A stretch of 64,000 bases of DNA from NCBI GenBank assembly GCA_039519185.1, contig CM076847.1, positions 80,761,100 to 80,825,099 on the forward strand. The letters run 5' to 3'. Position 1 is the first letter of the stretch. Each line of letters opens with the position of its first letter. Shown here piece by piece: positions 1 to 10,730 of the stretch. The stretch is from Astragalus membranaceus. Its lineage: Eukaryota; Streptophyta; Magnoliopsida; Fabales; Fabaceae. The notes beneath the pieces were generated by a model. It was not told the origin of the DNA, did no database searches, and saw only the letters and a program-made list of their open reading frames with translations. The position numbers and the translations under genes are program-made.

Positions 1-878
1 GGGAGATTCCAAAGCACATGGGGGCAGATTGATACCTTGACAGCTAAGACTCAAAGCGCATGACAGAAGACGCAACAAAGTTCTTAACACTCACCCCCGG
101 AAAAAGCGGTCATGTGACTTGTGACAACAACAATAGAGGAAGAATCACCGGTAAAGGTTAGATTGGTAAATATTTATCCACCTCTATTGAAAATGTGCTT
201 TACGCAGAAAAACTTAAGAATAGTTTATTTAGTCAAATATGTGACTATTGAAATAGATTAATCCTTGATCTCATTTCATGCATCATTGAGGACATCATTT
301 AGAGTAAACAACAACATCTCAACTATGATGGATTACATTCCGATTAAATGTGACAACTCAAGCGCAAATTAGCCTATCAAAGAACCCCATTCAACATTCT
401 AGACTTAGCATATATAGACTAGGCAGCATGTTCAAAAAGGTGATTATGTGATTAATTTAGTTGAGTATTCAAAACAACTAACTGAGATTTTCCTTCTAAA
501 ACCATTGCAAAAGGAAGTCAATCTTTTTCTTTTAAAAAAAAAAGAACAATTGATTTATCATGTCTTATGTTAGGTTATCTTGTGTTGCAACCCGACTCAC
601 ACCATTTGGTGGTTTATGCAAATTTTTTTAAAAATGCAATGGACTCATTGTTATTATTAGCTGCATTTGTGACTCACCAACTAAGTTTCGCATTAACCCT
701 TTTGATCATGACAAAAAGGGGGAGAAATATAGGATTATCACTTTGCATTTAGACAGGGGGAGCATCAAGTAAGGGGGAGTCTAGTAACATATCATGAATA
801 ATGCATTATTTATCTTGATGAACTAACCTCCCACCTGAGATGAATCAAAAGTTTTGTCATCATCAAAAAGAGGGAGAA
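1..878 (+). pseudogene. Tail of an upstream SIRE-type copia unit (pol remnant)
   Basis: This stretch is nearly identical to 4072-4933, so it is the 3' internal part of another unit upstream of LTR A. In pieces it encodes the end of a copia aspartic protease (MTEDATKFLTLTP, then IENVLYAEKLKNS), followed directly by an RNase H tail (CDNSSA; SKQLTEIFLLKPL). Everything between, meaning integrase and reverse transcriptase, is missing. Stops interrupt the frame. It ends in a purine-rich tract (about 866-878, AAAAGAGGGAGAA) that serves as polypurine tract for the LTR starting at 879. The first 17 bases do not match the second unit, so the upstream unit differs in its gag-to-tail junction or is itself broken there. 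Confidence 0.85.
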
Positions 879-1212
879 TGTGGATATCTTGTGTTTGCAG
901 GTTAAGCTTTGATGATGAAGTGGTTAAGACATAGTGATCATGAAGTGATCAAAGTCAAAGTGACAAATGGACCGAAGTCAAAATGACAAGCAGGTTAGGT
1001 TTTGATGATATGCTCAAAGCGAAAATCCAAGGCAAGCAAGACTCAAGAAATAAGGGTAGTCTCTAGGGTTTGGGTCATGTCCTAGGATATATTGTCAGCC
1101 GCTTCTGAGGGTCGGCTCATCTCACAGTCTCATAGCCTTCACAATATTTCAAAATGCATGCATGCACATAGGTAAGGCACGTAAACAAAAAAACCATTTT
1201 GTGAAAATAAGA

Positions 1213-1717
1213 AATCGATTCAAATCATTTTTTCTAAAGCTTGAAATCGATTTCCAACTTTCTATGAAAGATAGAAATCGATTCATGACTTCCTTCCTAA
1301 GACCAAAATCGATTTCCTACTCCTTTTTAAAGTGCATAATCGATTTTCCCCTTTAATACATAAAGCACATAATCGATTTGCTCCTATACTAAAGTCAAGC
1401 TAAGAATCGATTATTCTCTTCATACATTTAAGCGTAAAATTGATTTCCTTTCTATTTTAAAGATGCATAATCGATTTCCTTCCTGTTTTAAAGAAGCAAA
1501 CAATCGATTCCTTTTTACTTGCTTAAAAGACAAAATCGATTACACACCTTATACAAACAGGCACATAATCGATTTTCACTTATCCTTTAGAAGAAATCAA
1601 TCGATCACACACTTATGAGTTATTTCCTTTTTAAAGACAAGAATCGATTATCACTCCTAAGTATTTCGGGCACATAGTCGATTATCATATTTAGGCCATT
1701 CAGGCATATAATCGATT
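1213..1717 (+). repeat. Periodic AATCGATT palindrome array in LTR A
   Basis: Copies of AATCGATT, or a one- to two-base variant, begin at 1213, 1245, 1276, 1307, 1338, 1371, 1405, 1438 (variant), 1469, 1502, 1534, 1567, 1599 (variant), 1642, 1676 (variant) and 1710. Spacing is 31-34 bp with a single 43-bp step. The linkers are only loosely alike (often TTTAAAG.GCAT before, TTCCTT after), so this looks like an old minisatellite whose palindromic core has stayed recognisable. It ends about 45 bp upstream of the TATA box. Confidence 0.9.
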
Positions 1718-1762
1718 TCATCATTTCTACAATGTATTCAACGGTCATATTTTTTATGAGCC

Positions 1763-1770
1763 TATAAATA
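1763..1770 (+). promoter_or_regulatory. TATA box of LTR A
   Basis: TATAAATA lies in the sequence GAGCCTATAAATAGAGGC, a strong plant TATA context, about 590 bp before the LTR end. The same box is kept in LTR B at 5817-5824. Transcription would be expected to start roughly 30 bp downstream, defining the U3/R border. Confidence 0.75.
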
Positions 1771-2356
1771 GAGGCTTCACAATTCAAATTTACACTTCTG
1801 CTCTTCACGCACTGTTCGTCTGTCAGAGCTGATCTCTCTCAAGGGTTAGTTGGGTTGGGGATTTCAAGTTGTTGGATCTGCCTACATAAGAGGTATTTTG
1901 GTATTTAATTTGTAATTTGTTTATCATTGTAATTTGTATTAGGGAGTGGGGTATCTCTCTAGGGTAGCTGTTTGTACTAGGAAGTGAAGTATCTTTCTAG
2001 GGCAGCTGGTTGTAACAAGGGTGGGGTATATCTTGTTATTGTTGTAATAGATCTGAGGGCTCTTCATAGGTGGGGTAACCTGGAGAAGAGTGCCTGAGTC
2101 TGTAAAGGTTTCCAAGGCACCTGCAAGCTTTGTTTGTGTTGGTTGAAAATCTCACAAGGGTGTGAGGACTAGACGTAGGTCACTAGGAGGTGACCGAACC
2201 AGTATAAATCTGCTGTGTGCTTTACTGCTTTCATATTCTTTATCGTTCATTCCATAAACCTGCGCGAAATTAATCTAAGTCGTTAAAAAGGGGAAAAAGT
2301 TTTTAAATCTCGATTCACCCCCCCTCCCCTCTTGAGACTGAAGCCACTTGGTAACA

Positions 2357-2370
2357 AGTGGTATCAGAGC
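2357..2370 (+). other. Primer-binding site (tRNA-iMet)
   Basis: AGTGGTATCAGAGC directly follows LTR A. TGGTATCAGAGC is the usual complement of the 3' end of initiator tRNA-Met in plant copia elements, so minus-strand cDNA would be primed here. It proves the orientation of the unit (plus). Confidence 0.9.
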
Positions 2371-2408
2371 TAGACTCTTATATAAAGGGCCTAGCAGCTT
2401 CAAGAGAA

Positions 2409-4046
2409 ATGGCTTCAGGTTGGTCTACCCAAGAGGGTGCATCTCTTACCCGTCCTCCGGGATTCAACGGGGAAGACTATGCATATTGGAAAGAAAGAAT
2501 GAGAATATTCATAGAAAGGGTAGATATAGATATATGGGATGCTGTGGAAAATGGACCTTTTGTTCCCACGCACATGGTAAATGGCGCACTCACACTGAAA
2601 GAAAGAAATGAATTGACGGATAATGATAAAAGGAAAGTTCAACAAAATTTCCGTGCCAAGAACATTATCACTTCCACACTTAGTCTCGATGAATTTTTTA
2701 GAGTATCAAATTGTAAATCTGCTCAAGAAATGTGGGACAACCTTCAAGTCACTCATGAAGGTACTAGAGAGGTAAAAAGATCAAGAACCAATACTCTCAT
2801 CCGGGAATATGAATTATTCATAATGAATCAAAGAGAATCGATACAAGAAATGCAAAAGAGGTTCACTCACATAGTGAACAAATTGGGCTCATTAGGAAAA
2901 TCGTTCCCTCCCGAAGACTTGATCAACAAAGTGTTGAGATGTCTAAACAGAGAATGGCAACCAAAGGCAACTGCGATAACTGAATCAAGAAATTTAGCTA
3001 CGATGACTCTTGCCACCCTGTTTGGAAAACTACTAGAGCACGAGTTAGAACTCACTCGTCTAGCAGAGCATGAAGAAAACGACAAGAAAAAGAAAAGTTT
3101 AGCTCTCAAGGCTTCTAGTTCAAATCCATCCGATGATAGTGATGATTCAGAAAATAAGGATGATGAAGACGATGAGAATATGGATCAAATGGTTAGAAAA
3201 TTCAAAAAGTTCATGAAAAGGAAAAGGTCACCCAAAAAGAATTCTTCATCCAAAGGAGTCTCAAGCAAGGAAAACACGTCAAGTCCACCAACTTGCTACG
3301 AATGTGGTAAATCTGGACACCTGACGATGGAGTGCCCGAACTTAGAAAGAAAATTGTCAACGTTTAAGAAAAAGGGGTCCAAAGGAAACAATGGTAGAAA
3401 AACCTACATAGCATGGGAAGACAATGACATGAACTCATCAGATAATTCAGAAAGTGAAAAAGATCAAGTTGCTCTCATGGCCGACCACGACAGCGAAAGT
3501 GAAACTGAGGTATATTCTAACTCTGAAACTCTACAAAATGCATATGTTGAATTACATGAAGCATTTGTTGAATTGCATGATAATTCTGTAAAATTAGCTA
3601 AGGCTTTAAGTAAATCAAAGAAAACCATTGCTCATCTTCAAAATGAAGTAAATTCTTTAACTAAAGAAAGATTAGAGCTTAGAAAAGAAAATGATGATCT
3701 TGTTTATTCTAAGGCAAATTATGTATGTGATAAGTGTACAGAACATGAAAAGAAAATCCATGAGCTTGAATGGACATTAGGAAAAATGTATGTACAAAAC
3801 AAACAACATGTGTATCCTAGGCCACAAAGAAACGCTTCCATGAAAAGAAATTTGAATTATAAGCCTAAGTTCACTACTAGTCCATATATTAGATGTTATT
3901 ACTGTGCCAAACTAGGACATACTGCATCTGTTTGCATGGCTAGAGGAAGACAAGTTGTGAAAAAGGTATGGGTTCCCAAAGGGACTATACCAAGTACTAA
4001 TCCACAAGGACCCGAAGAAATTTGGGTACCAAAATTTTCAACTTGA
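2409..4046 (+). CDS. gag: Gag of a SIRE/Maximus-type Ty1/copia element
   Basis: This is an uninterrupted 545-residue capsid protein, taken from the ATG at 2409. The frame is open upstream to 2358, but that part overlaps the primer-binding site. An N-terminal DUF4219-like segment (PPGFNGEDYAYWKERM) leads into a UBN2-type capsid domain. An acidic and lysine-rich linker follows, then a CCHC knuckle (CYECGKSGHLTMEC, about 3293-3334). A coiled-coil stretch (about 3520-3790) precedes a second CCHC (CYYCAKLGHTASVC, about 3894-3935) and the VWVPKG motif. This order matches SIRE-lineage Gag. The protein would pack element RNA into cytoplasmic particles. The frame stops exactly where the deleted pol should start, so the unit is gag-only and could move only with enzymes supplied in trans. 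Confidence 0.9.
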   Translation: MASGWSTQEGASLTRPPGFNGEDYAYWKERMRIFIERVDIDIWDAVENGPFVPTHMVNGALTLKERNELTDNDKRKVQQNFRAKNIITSTLSLDEFFRVSNCKSAQEMWDNLQVTHEGTREVKRSRTNTLIREYELFIMNQRESIQEMQKRFTHIVNKLGSLGKSFPPEDLINKVLRCLNREWQPKATAITESRNLATMTLATLFGKLLEHELELTRLAEHEENDKKKKSLALKASSSNPSDDSDDSENKDDEDDENMDQMVRKFKKFMKRKRSPKKNSSSKGVSSKENTSSPPTCYECGKSGHLTMECPNLERKLSTFKKKGSKGNNGRKTYIAWEDNDMNSSDNSESEKDQVALMADHDSESETEVYSNSETLQNAYVELHEAFVELHDNSVKLAKALSKSKKTIAHLQNEVNSLTKERLELRKENDDLVYSKANYVCDKCTEHEKKIHELEWTLGKMYVQNKQHVYPRPQRNASMKRNLNYKPKFTTSPYIRCYYCAKLGHTASVCMARGRQVVKKVWVPKGTIPSTNPQGPEEIWVPKFST

Positions 4047-4933
4047 TCTCTTTGCAGGTATGCTTCAAGGTATGGGGGCAGATTGATACCTTGACAGCTA
4101 AGACTCAAAGCGCATGACTGAAGACGCAACGAAGTTCTTAACACTCACCCCCGGAAAAAGCGGTCATGTGACTTGTGACAACAACAATAGAGGAAGAATC
4201 ACCGGTAAAGGTTAGATTGGTAAATACTTATCCACCTCTATTGAAAATGTGCTTTACGCAGAAAAACTTAAGAATAGTTTATTTAGTCAAATATGTGACT
4301 ATTGAAATAGAGTAATCCTTGATCTCATTTCATGCATCATTGAGGACATCATTTAGAGTAAACAACAACATCTCAACTATGCTGGATTACATTCCGATTA
4401 AATGTGACAACTCAAGCGCAAATTAGCCTATCAAAGAACCCCGTTCAACATTCTAGACTTAGCATATATAGACTAGGCAGCATGTTCAAAAAGGTGATTA
4501 TGTGATTAATTTAGTTGAGTATTCAAAACAGCTAACTGAGATTTTCCTTCTAAAACCATTGCAAAAGGAAGTCAATCTTTTTCTTTTAAAAAAAAAAAGA
4601 ACAATTGATTTATCATGTCTTATGTTAGGTTATCTTGTGTTGCAACCCGACTCACACCATTTGGTGGTTTATGCAATTTTTTTTAAAAATGCAATGGACT
4701 CATTGTTATTATTAGCTGCATTTGTGACTCACCAACTAAGTTTCGCATTAACCCTTTTGATCATGACAAAAAGGGAGAGAAATATAGGATTATCACTTTG
4801 CATTTAGACAGGGGGAGCATCAAGTAAGGGGGAGTCTAGTAACATATCATGAATAATGCATTATTTATCTTGATGAACTAACCTCCCACCTGAGATGAAT
4901 CAAAAGTTTTGTTATCATCAAAAAGAGGGAGAA
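4047..4933 (+). pseudogene. Collapsed pol (protease scrap plus RNase H scrap) and polypurine tract
   Basis: Reading on from gag gives GMLQGMGAD, a stop, YLDS and another stop where the protease active site DSGC should be, so the protease is dead. Copia protease sequence continues to about 4290. The frame then breaks and an RNase H C-terminal fragment appears around 4400-4580 (CDNSSA; LVEYSKQLTEIF). Integrase, reverse transcriptase and most of RNase H are absent. The same junction occurs at 1-878, so the deletion is older than the tandem arrangement. Two GGGGGAG-type purine motifs and a final tract (AAAAGAGGGAGAA, 4921-4933) precede LTR B. Confidence 0.85.
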
Positions 4934-6458
4934 TGTGGATATCTTGTGTTTGCAGGTTAAGTTTTGATGATGAAGTGGTTAAGACATAGTGATGATGAAG
5001 TGATCAAAGTCAAAGTGATAAATGGACCGAAGTCAAAATGACAAGCAGGTTAGGTTTTGATGATATGCTCAAAGCGGAAATCCAAGGCAAGCAAGACTCA
5101 AGAAATAAGGGTAGTCTCTAGGGTTTGGGTCATGTCCTAGGATATATTGTAAGCCGCTTCTGAGGGTCGGCTCATCTCATAGTCTCATAGCCTTCACAAT
5201 ATTTCAAAATGCATGCATGCACATAGGTAAGGCACGTAAACATAAAAACCATTTTGTGAAAATAAGAAATCGATTCAAATCATTTTTTCTAAAGCTTGAA
5301 ATTGATTTCCAACTTTCTATGAAAGATAGAAATCGATTCATGACTTCCTTCCTAAGACCAAAATCGATTTCCTACTCCTTTTTAAAGTGCATAATCGATT
5401 TTCCCTTTAATACATAAAGCACATAATCGATTTGCTCCTATACTAAAGTCAAGCTAAGAATCGATTATTCTCTTCATACATCTAAGCGTAAAATTGATTT
5501 CCTTCCTATTTTAAAGATGCATAATCGATTTCCTTCCTGTTTTAAAGAAGCAAACAATCGATTCCTTTTTACTTGCTTAAAAGACAAAATCGATTACACA
5601 CCTTATACAAACAGGCACATAATCGATTTTCACTTATCCTTTAGAAGAAATCAATCGATCACACACTTATGAGTTATTTCCTTTTTAAAGACAAGAATCG
5701 ATTATCACTCCTATGTATTTCGGGCACATAGTCGATTATCATATTTAGGCCATTCAGGCATATAATCGATTTCATCATTTCTACAATGTATTCAACGGTC
5801 ATATTTTTTATGAGCCTATAAATAGAGGCTTCACAATTCAAATTTACACACAACCCATTTTACGAAAAACGCATCAAACGAAAAACAACCCTTTTCATTT
5901 ACACTTCTACTCTTCACGCACTGTTCGTTTGTCAGAGCTGATCTCTCAAGGGTTAGTTGGGTTGGGGATTTCAAGTTGTTGGATCTGCCTACATAAGAGG
6001 TATTTTGGTATTTAATTTGTAATTTGTTTATCATTGTAATTTGTACTAGGGAGTGGGGTATCTCTCTAGGGTAGCTGTTTGTACTAGGAAGTGGGGTATC
6101 TTTCTAGGGCAGCTGGTTGTAACAAGGGTGGGGTATCTCTTGTTATTGTTGTAATAGATCTGAGGGCTCTTCATAGGTGGGGTATCCTAGGAGAAGAGTG
6201 CCTGAGTCTGTAAAGGTTTCCAAGGCACCTGTAAGCTTTGTTTGTGTTGGTTGAAAATCTCACAAGGGTGTGAGGACTGGACGTAGGTCACTAGGAGGTG
6301 ACCGAACCAGTATAAATCTGCTGTGTGCTTTACTGCTTTCATATTCTTTATCGTTCATTCCATAAACCTGTGCGAAATTAATCTAAGTCATTAAAAAGGG
6401 GAAAAAGTTTTTAAATCTCAATTCACCCCCCTCTTAAGACTGAAGCCACTTGGTAACA
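4934..6458 (+). repeat. LTR B of SIRE-type Ty1/copia unit (1525 bp)
   Basis: Starts TGTGGATATC after the polypurine tract and ends GGTAACA. TATAAATA lies at 5817-5824. It keeps a segment at about 5848-5903 that LTR A lacks. No primer-binding site follows. Instead the sequence changes at once to CACTA transposase, so this is the outer right edge of the retroelement array. The five bases after it are CTAGG. The matching left-hand target duplication would lie outside the window. Confidence 0.9.
5268..5771 (+). repeat. Periodic AATCGATT palindrome array in LTR B
   Basis: Second copy of the array in LTR A, with the same spacing and nearly the same variants (for example AATTGATT in place of one unit). 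Small differences from LTR A exist: the unit near 5300 reads AATTGATT where LTR A reads AATCGATT. Confidence 0.88.
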
Positions 6459-7624
6459 CTAGGTATCAAGCAAGTCAAAAACATATACGGTTTAGTCATG
6501 AACGTCTCAGGAGGAAGATTGTAAGGGGTAACAATGACTGGCCAACAAGAATAGGGCGATGCTGATGCTTGGATATATGGAGTAAATCCATCAGAGCACA
6601 AACCAAGTCGAACATTCTGTAGGTCAGAGGCAAAATCTGAATGCACTCGATCAAAGTGTTTCCACGCCTCACCATCAGATGGATGGCGTAAAATGTCCTA
6701 GGTATTCCTACTCTCATAATGGCACATCATTTTCTTTGCAATTTCAGGCGATGCAAACATTCTCCGCAACCTTGGAATTATAGGCAAATAGAACATCGAC
6801 TTTACAGGAATGGGTTTATAATTACATTTTTCCCCTTTACGAACTTTATACCTCGGCTTTCCACAAAATCTACAAGCCTGCAGTGCACCATCAGTTTTAC
6901 CAAATTCGTTGTCGTAAAACAACATGTGCCCATCCTCACAACAATCAATCTTCTTACATTCCAATCCCAACTTCGAAACTAACATCTTTGCTTCATAATA
7001 AATTTTTGGCAAACTATCCTTATTAGGTGTCCCGTCCAACATCATTTGAGTCACAAAATCTAAACCCAACTCAGAAATATTGCTCATGGACTTGAGAGAT
7101 AAAATCTTCACACACATAGATAATTTTGACTCTGGCGAGCCATCAAACAACGGTGTGTTTGACTCTTTTAACAAACAATAAAATCTTTGTGCTTCCTCAT
7201 TTGGAAGTTCATCATGATCGTCATATTGAGGCTCATCAAATGACATATTCACTCCGAGACCATCACAAATCATGCTTTCCATCGACTCAAATTGTTCATT
7301 AGATGGAACATGAAAACTAGAACTGCTTGAAGAAGCCCCTAAGTCAAAATTTGGAAGTCGTTCTCCATGGTCCACCCAAATCCAATAATTAGGCCTAAAC
7401 CCGATACGATACAAGTGCACCCTAATTTCATCATCGGGTGTAATAGGTATACCGTCACATTTAAGGCATGGACATCTAATCCCTCCTTCCTTTTTAGCCT
7501 TATCATGTCGCCACGCTACCCGAATAAACTATTCAACCCCATTTACAAAAGTTTCCTTCAAAAATGCTCTTCCCGGATATAACCGATCATACACCCAACT
7601 ACGATTCAATTGATTCCAATTCAT
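6459..7624 (-). pseudogene. CACTA transposase (TNPD-like), N-terminal part, broken
   Basis: From the ATG at 7624 (MNWNQLNRSWVYDR) the minus strand reads through the transposase-associated domain (GRAFLKETFVNGVE; CPCLKCDGIPITPDDEI; HLYRIGFRPNYWIWVDHGE) into the start of the Transposase_21 region (CRFCGKPRYKV; SDGEAWKHFD; LGLCSDGFTPY; PYSCWPVIVTPYNLPPE; MTKPYMFLTCLIP). All of it is in one frame but for an in-frame TAG after FVNGVE (near 7535) and another after ESRNT (near 6698). The 240-residue open stretch at 6698-7420 lies between them. The gene is truncated at the LTR border, before the catalytic core is complete. In intact elements this protein cuts and pastes the transposon. Confidence 0.85.
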
Positions 7625-7879
7625 CTACACGCATTTAAAAAAATGCGTTAGATTCCCACAACTAAACCTAAAATATAACCTATCAAGTTAGTGGCATCGA
7701 TATGATCTCAGTGGAGATGATTTCGAGCCGAATATGGGGGTTAAGGACAGATCAGACAAAACCTTTTTCCATATAAGTAGTGAAGGAAGTTATTTCTAAC
7801 TCCCAACCTTAAAATTGTTAGTATAGTCTCGCAATTATCTCAATGGAGATGATTTCGAGCAAAATATGGGGGTGAAGGA
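7625..7879 (-). repeat. CACTA leader with a 50-bp direct repeat
   Basis: Two copies of about 50 bp (7696-7747 and 7829-7879) share GGAGATGATTTCGAGC and the ATATGGGGGT..AAGGA ending, about 132 bp apart. The second copy ends with the AAGGA that was duplicated when the solo LTR inserted. No coding sequence was seen. It is probably the intron or leader of the transposase gene. Confidence 0.6.
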
Positions 7880-8364
7880 TGTAACACCCCTTTTCCTAAC
7901 CTTTAAAAGTGGTGCTACACTTAACTAATATTCCTATTTATAATCTTCTTTTGAAAATATATTAATTCAAAGTAGATATGAATTTCGATTCTCAACTTAC
8001 GAAAAATAATTTTCTAAACGTGTGAGAAACATAAATGATTAATTATATCATACAACATTGAAATATATATAAATATGCATCATATATTGATCACTATCAG
8101 TTGGATCATAGTTATGCCCTTGGGCTTACACAGGTTATCGTCTAAGTACCACGTCACACAGATGGCCCAAAAGGTGGTACGGTCTATAGGGTTATATATA
8201 TACCATAGGTTAGGCTGAAAACTAAGTAGTCAAGCTAATATACTGAAACGCCTAATAGTCACTGTATCAAAAGGTAGAGTTATAAGAGATTACAAGCCAG
8301 ACTAAATCCCCAAAAAAACTCTTATACTCTAAGTAGAACCAAAAGAACCAACTTCCAACAACCA

Positions 8365-8781
8365 CTAATGATATCCATTGGGGAGATTCCCAACGGTACC
8401 ATTACTACCGGAGCCATCAGACGGCTCCCACTCAGGTATGATAGGTACATCAGGGACCACAGTATCCTGAATTACAGCCCCAGGTATTGCCACACCAGGA
8501 AACAAAGCCTCTATTATATGGTTCATAAGCAACTCCATCTCTAAGGTCTGATGAGCAGTAATAACAGTCATGGGTATTCCCTGTGCCCCGTCAGTAGTCT
8601 GAGTCACACCGGTATAAGTAATGGTCTGAGCCACTGGGTCGATCTCCCAGATGGGATCTCCCATATCCTCCAGAAATCTAATCTGCCTGTGCCCAGAGTG
8701 TCCGAGAGTCTCCTCCGATGTCATCTGAAATGTAAGGGGTGAAATACTCGTACACAAGTTTGCAACACGATGGTTACACAA
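8365..8781 (-). other. 138-codon open frame inside the solo LTR
   Basis: An open frame with proline- and threonine-rich content (VAIPGAVIQDTVVPDVPIIP, then EWEPSDGSGSNGTVGNLP). No domain is recognised and it lies wholly within the LTR. It may be a chance frame or a short LTR-encoded peptide. It is listed only because codon usage looks less random than its surroundings. Confidence 0.2.
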
Positions 8782-9915
8782 GTTACATATAATAAGATAC
8801 AGTCATAAGTAACAATCATATATAGACGTAAAGAGTGATCCCCATCAAACTAATTCAAAACCAGGCACTTAATTACACACAATCATTAAGTCCTGAAAAA
8901 AAAAACATGACGGACAGCATAGTGAAAACAATTATCGATAGTTAGTTAAATACTAGACATCATACTTATCCTGTAATCCATCAACAAGGTTAGTCTACTA
9001 ACTAGAATAATATACTCAACCTACTCCATGGAGATTTCTCTATCCTTTTGAGCGTAAGGCCGTTTCAACTGCCATAACATGATTGTTTGCAATGAGAAGA
9101 TATCCAATCTATACCCCAATCATTCTGGCCCGAGCGCTGCACCTTATTATAGATAGTCCTGTACAGTCAGGCTCACCGTGTCGGGTAGTACGATTTCCCC
9201 CAGCCAGAATTGCTACAACTGACCATTGGTAGGAGTTCGAAACACAAGTGCCCCCAAAAGGTCTGTAGTCGAATCAACCGAACCTATCCTCAGTCTTATA
9301 TACTTTATAGTTCTATAAGAAACATCTGTAGTAGCTCTTAGTAAAATCATCAGTCTTACTGATCTAATCCATAATCAACTTGACAATTCAGTCCTTAGAA
9401 TCCATAGCACAACTTATGAAATACACCTTAACTTATCAGTCCTCTTAAGTCATATCACTAAGTCTATTATTATATCACTAAGTAAAATAGACAACCAACA
9501 TTCTCAACCAAATTCAAAATATACTAATTTTGACACATTTGCATAGAACTAAAACAAATCAAAATCACACAAATCACCTAAGAATAACTAGATAATATAT
9601 ATACAAGCAACACACAATTTGTGCCCATCAACTTATTATTAGTATTTCCCCTTACCTTAACTTTTTTCCAAAATAGCTTGTTGGACACTTTCTTTAATTT
9701 CTTCAACACCTACTACTCATCAAAACAACTATGTGATATTACACTCATAACTATATCATAACTAAATATCTTACTAAAGCTCTACTTAATACTTGGGTGT
9801 TTTAAAAAATGGAAGGCATCATTTGTTTTTAAAAGGAAACCCATTTTGATAGACATACTATCCATAAAAAAAATTGAAGTACATTGAGAATACATAATAA
9901 CTAGAGTTTAGAATT

Positions 9916-9917
<2 letters not shown>

Positions 9918-9959
<42 letters not shown>
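9918..9959. repeat. (TA)n microsatellite in the solo LTR
   Basis: Uninterrupted TA dinucleotides over about 42 bp, flanked by AT-rich LTR sequence. Confidence 0.95.
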
Positions 9960-9962
<3 letters not shown>

Positions 9963-10132
9963 AAAACTAATTCATTTATTTAATCAAGTTTTTGAATAGT
10001 CTTTTTATTTTGAAATGTACTCTTAAGCCATACTCTAATATTAAAATAAATATATAATGGAATAATTATAATAATAATAATAATAATAGTAATAATGAAA
10101 AAGGTTTTTGTATTAAAAGGAGATATAATGAA

Positions 10133-10458
10133 GGGTAAAATATGTTTTTAGTCCCTACAAAATCGGCTCTTTCTAAGTTTAGTCCCTACATTAACGAAAT
10201 AGGCGTTTTGGTCCTCATCTTATTTTTTCGTTTTCAATTTTAGTCCCTCATGACTTTTAATAGCGCTTCAAAACTTTTAATAGCGCTTATAAAAGGTCAA
10301 AAAAGCGCTATTAAAAGTTTTGAAGCGCAATTAAAAGTCATGAGGGACTAAAATTGAAAACGGGAAAATAAGATGAGGACTAAAACGCCTATTTCGTTAA
10401 TGTAGGGACTAAACTTAGAAGGAGCCGATTTTGTAGGGACTAAAAACATATTTAACCC
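10133..10458. mobile_element. Mutator-type MITE (326 bp) with 9-bp target duplication
   Basis: Long imperfect inverted repeats run almost the whole length, from GGGTAAAATATGTTTTTAG to its complement ending CATATTTAACCC. The centre folds on AGCGCTATTAAAAG motifs. The flanks are TATAATGAA at 10124-10132 and TATAATGAA at 10459-10467, a 9-bp duplication typical of Mutator-like elements. 'TTTAGTCCCT' subterminal motifs occur throughout. It has no coding capacity. It inserted into the solo LTR after that LTR arrived. Confidence 0.9.
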
Positions 10459-10646
10459 TATAATGAAACAAGGGAGTTTGAAATCCACGATTTTGTGTTT
10501 GAATGAGAATGTTAGTTTTGGAAAGAATGTAACAAATAAAAATTTGAAAACAAAAGTAAAGAACTAAAAAAAATCATTCAGTGGGATTTGATCACGCTCC
10601 AAAATGTAGACCGTGAGTTTCACTCTATGAAGATTAACGACAAGCA

Positions 10647-10647
<1 letters not shown>

Positions 10648-10729
<82 letters not shown>
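10648..10729. repeat. (AAT)n microsatellite
   Basis: About 27 ATA/AAT triplets with one interruption (ATATTAAT), inside the solo LTR. Confidence 0.95.

Positions 10730-10730
<1 letters not shown>

Larger units (their letters stand above)
879..2356 (+). repeat. LTR A of SIRE-type Ty1/copia unit (1478 bp)
   Basis: It starts TGTGGATATC right after a polypurine tract and ends TTGGTAACA just before a tRNA-iMet primer-binding site, so it has the canonical TG...CA ends. It matches the LTR at 4934-6458 almost throughout. The main difference is about 55 bp present in LTR B near 5848-5903 and absent here, between copies of ATTTACAC, which suggests a microhomology deletion in this copy. The likely core promoter TATAAATA lies at 1763-1770. 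The U3 region upstream of it holds the AATCGATT array listed separately. Confidence 0.92.

Noticed and set aside
1213..1717. CRISPR-like array
   Set aside because: Evenly spaced short palindromes, but the spacers are related to one another, the repeat is only 8 bp, and the setting is a plant LTR.
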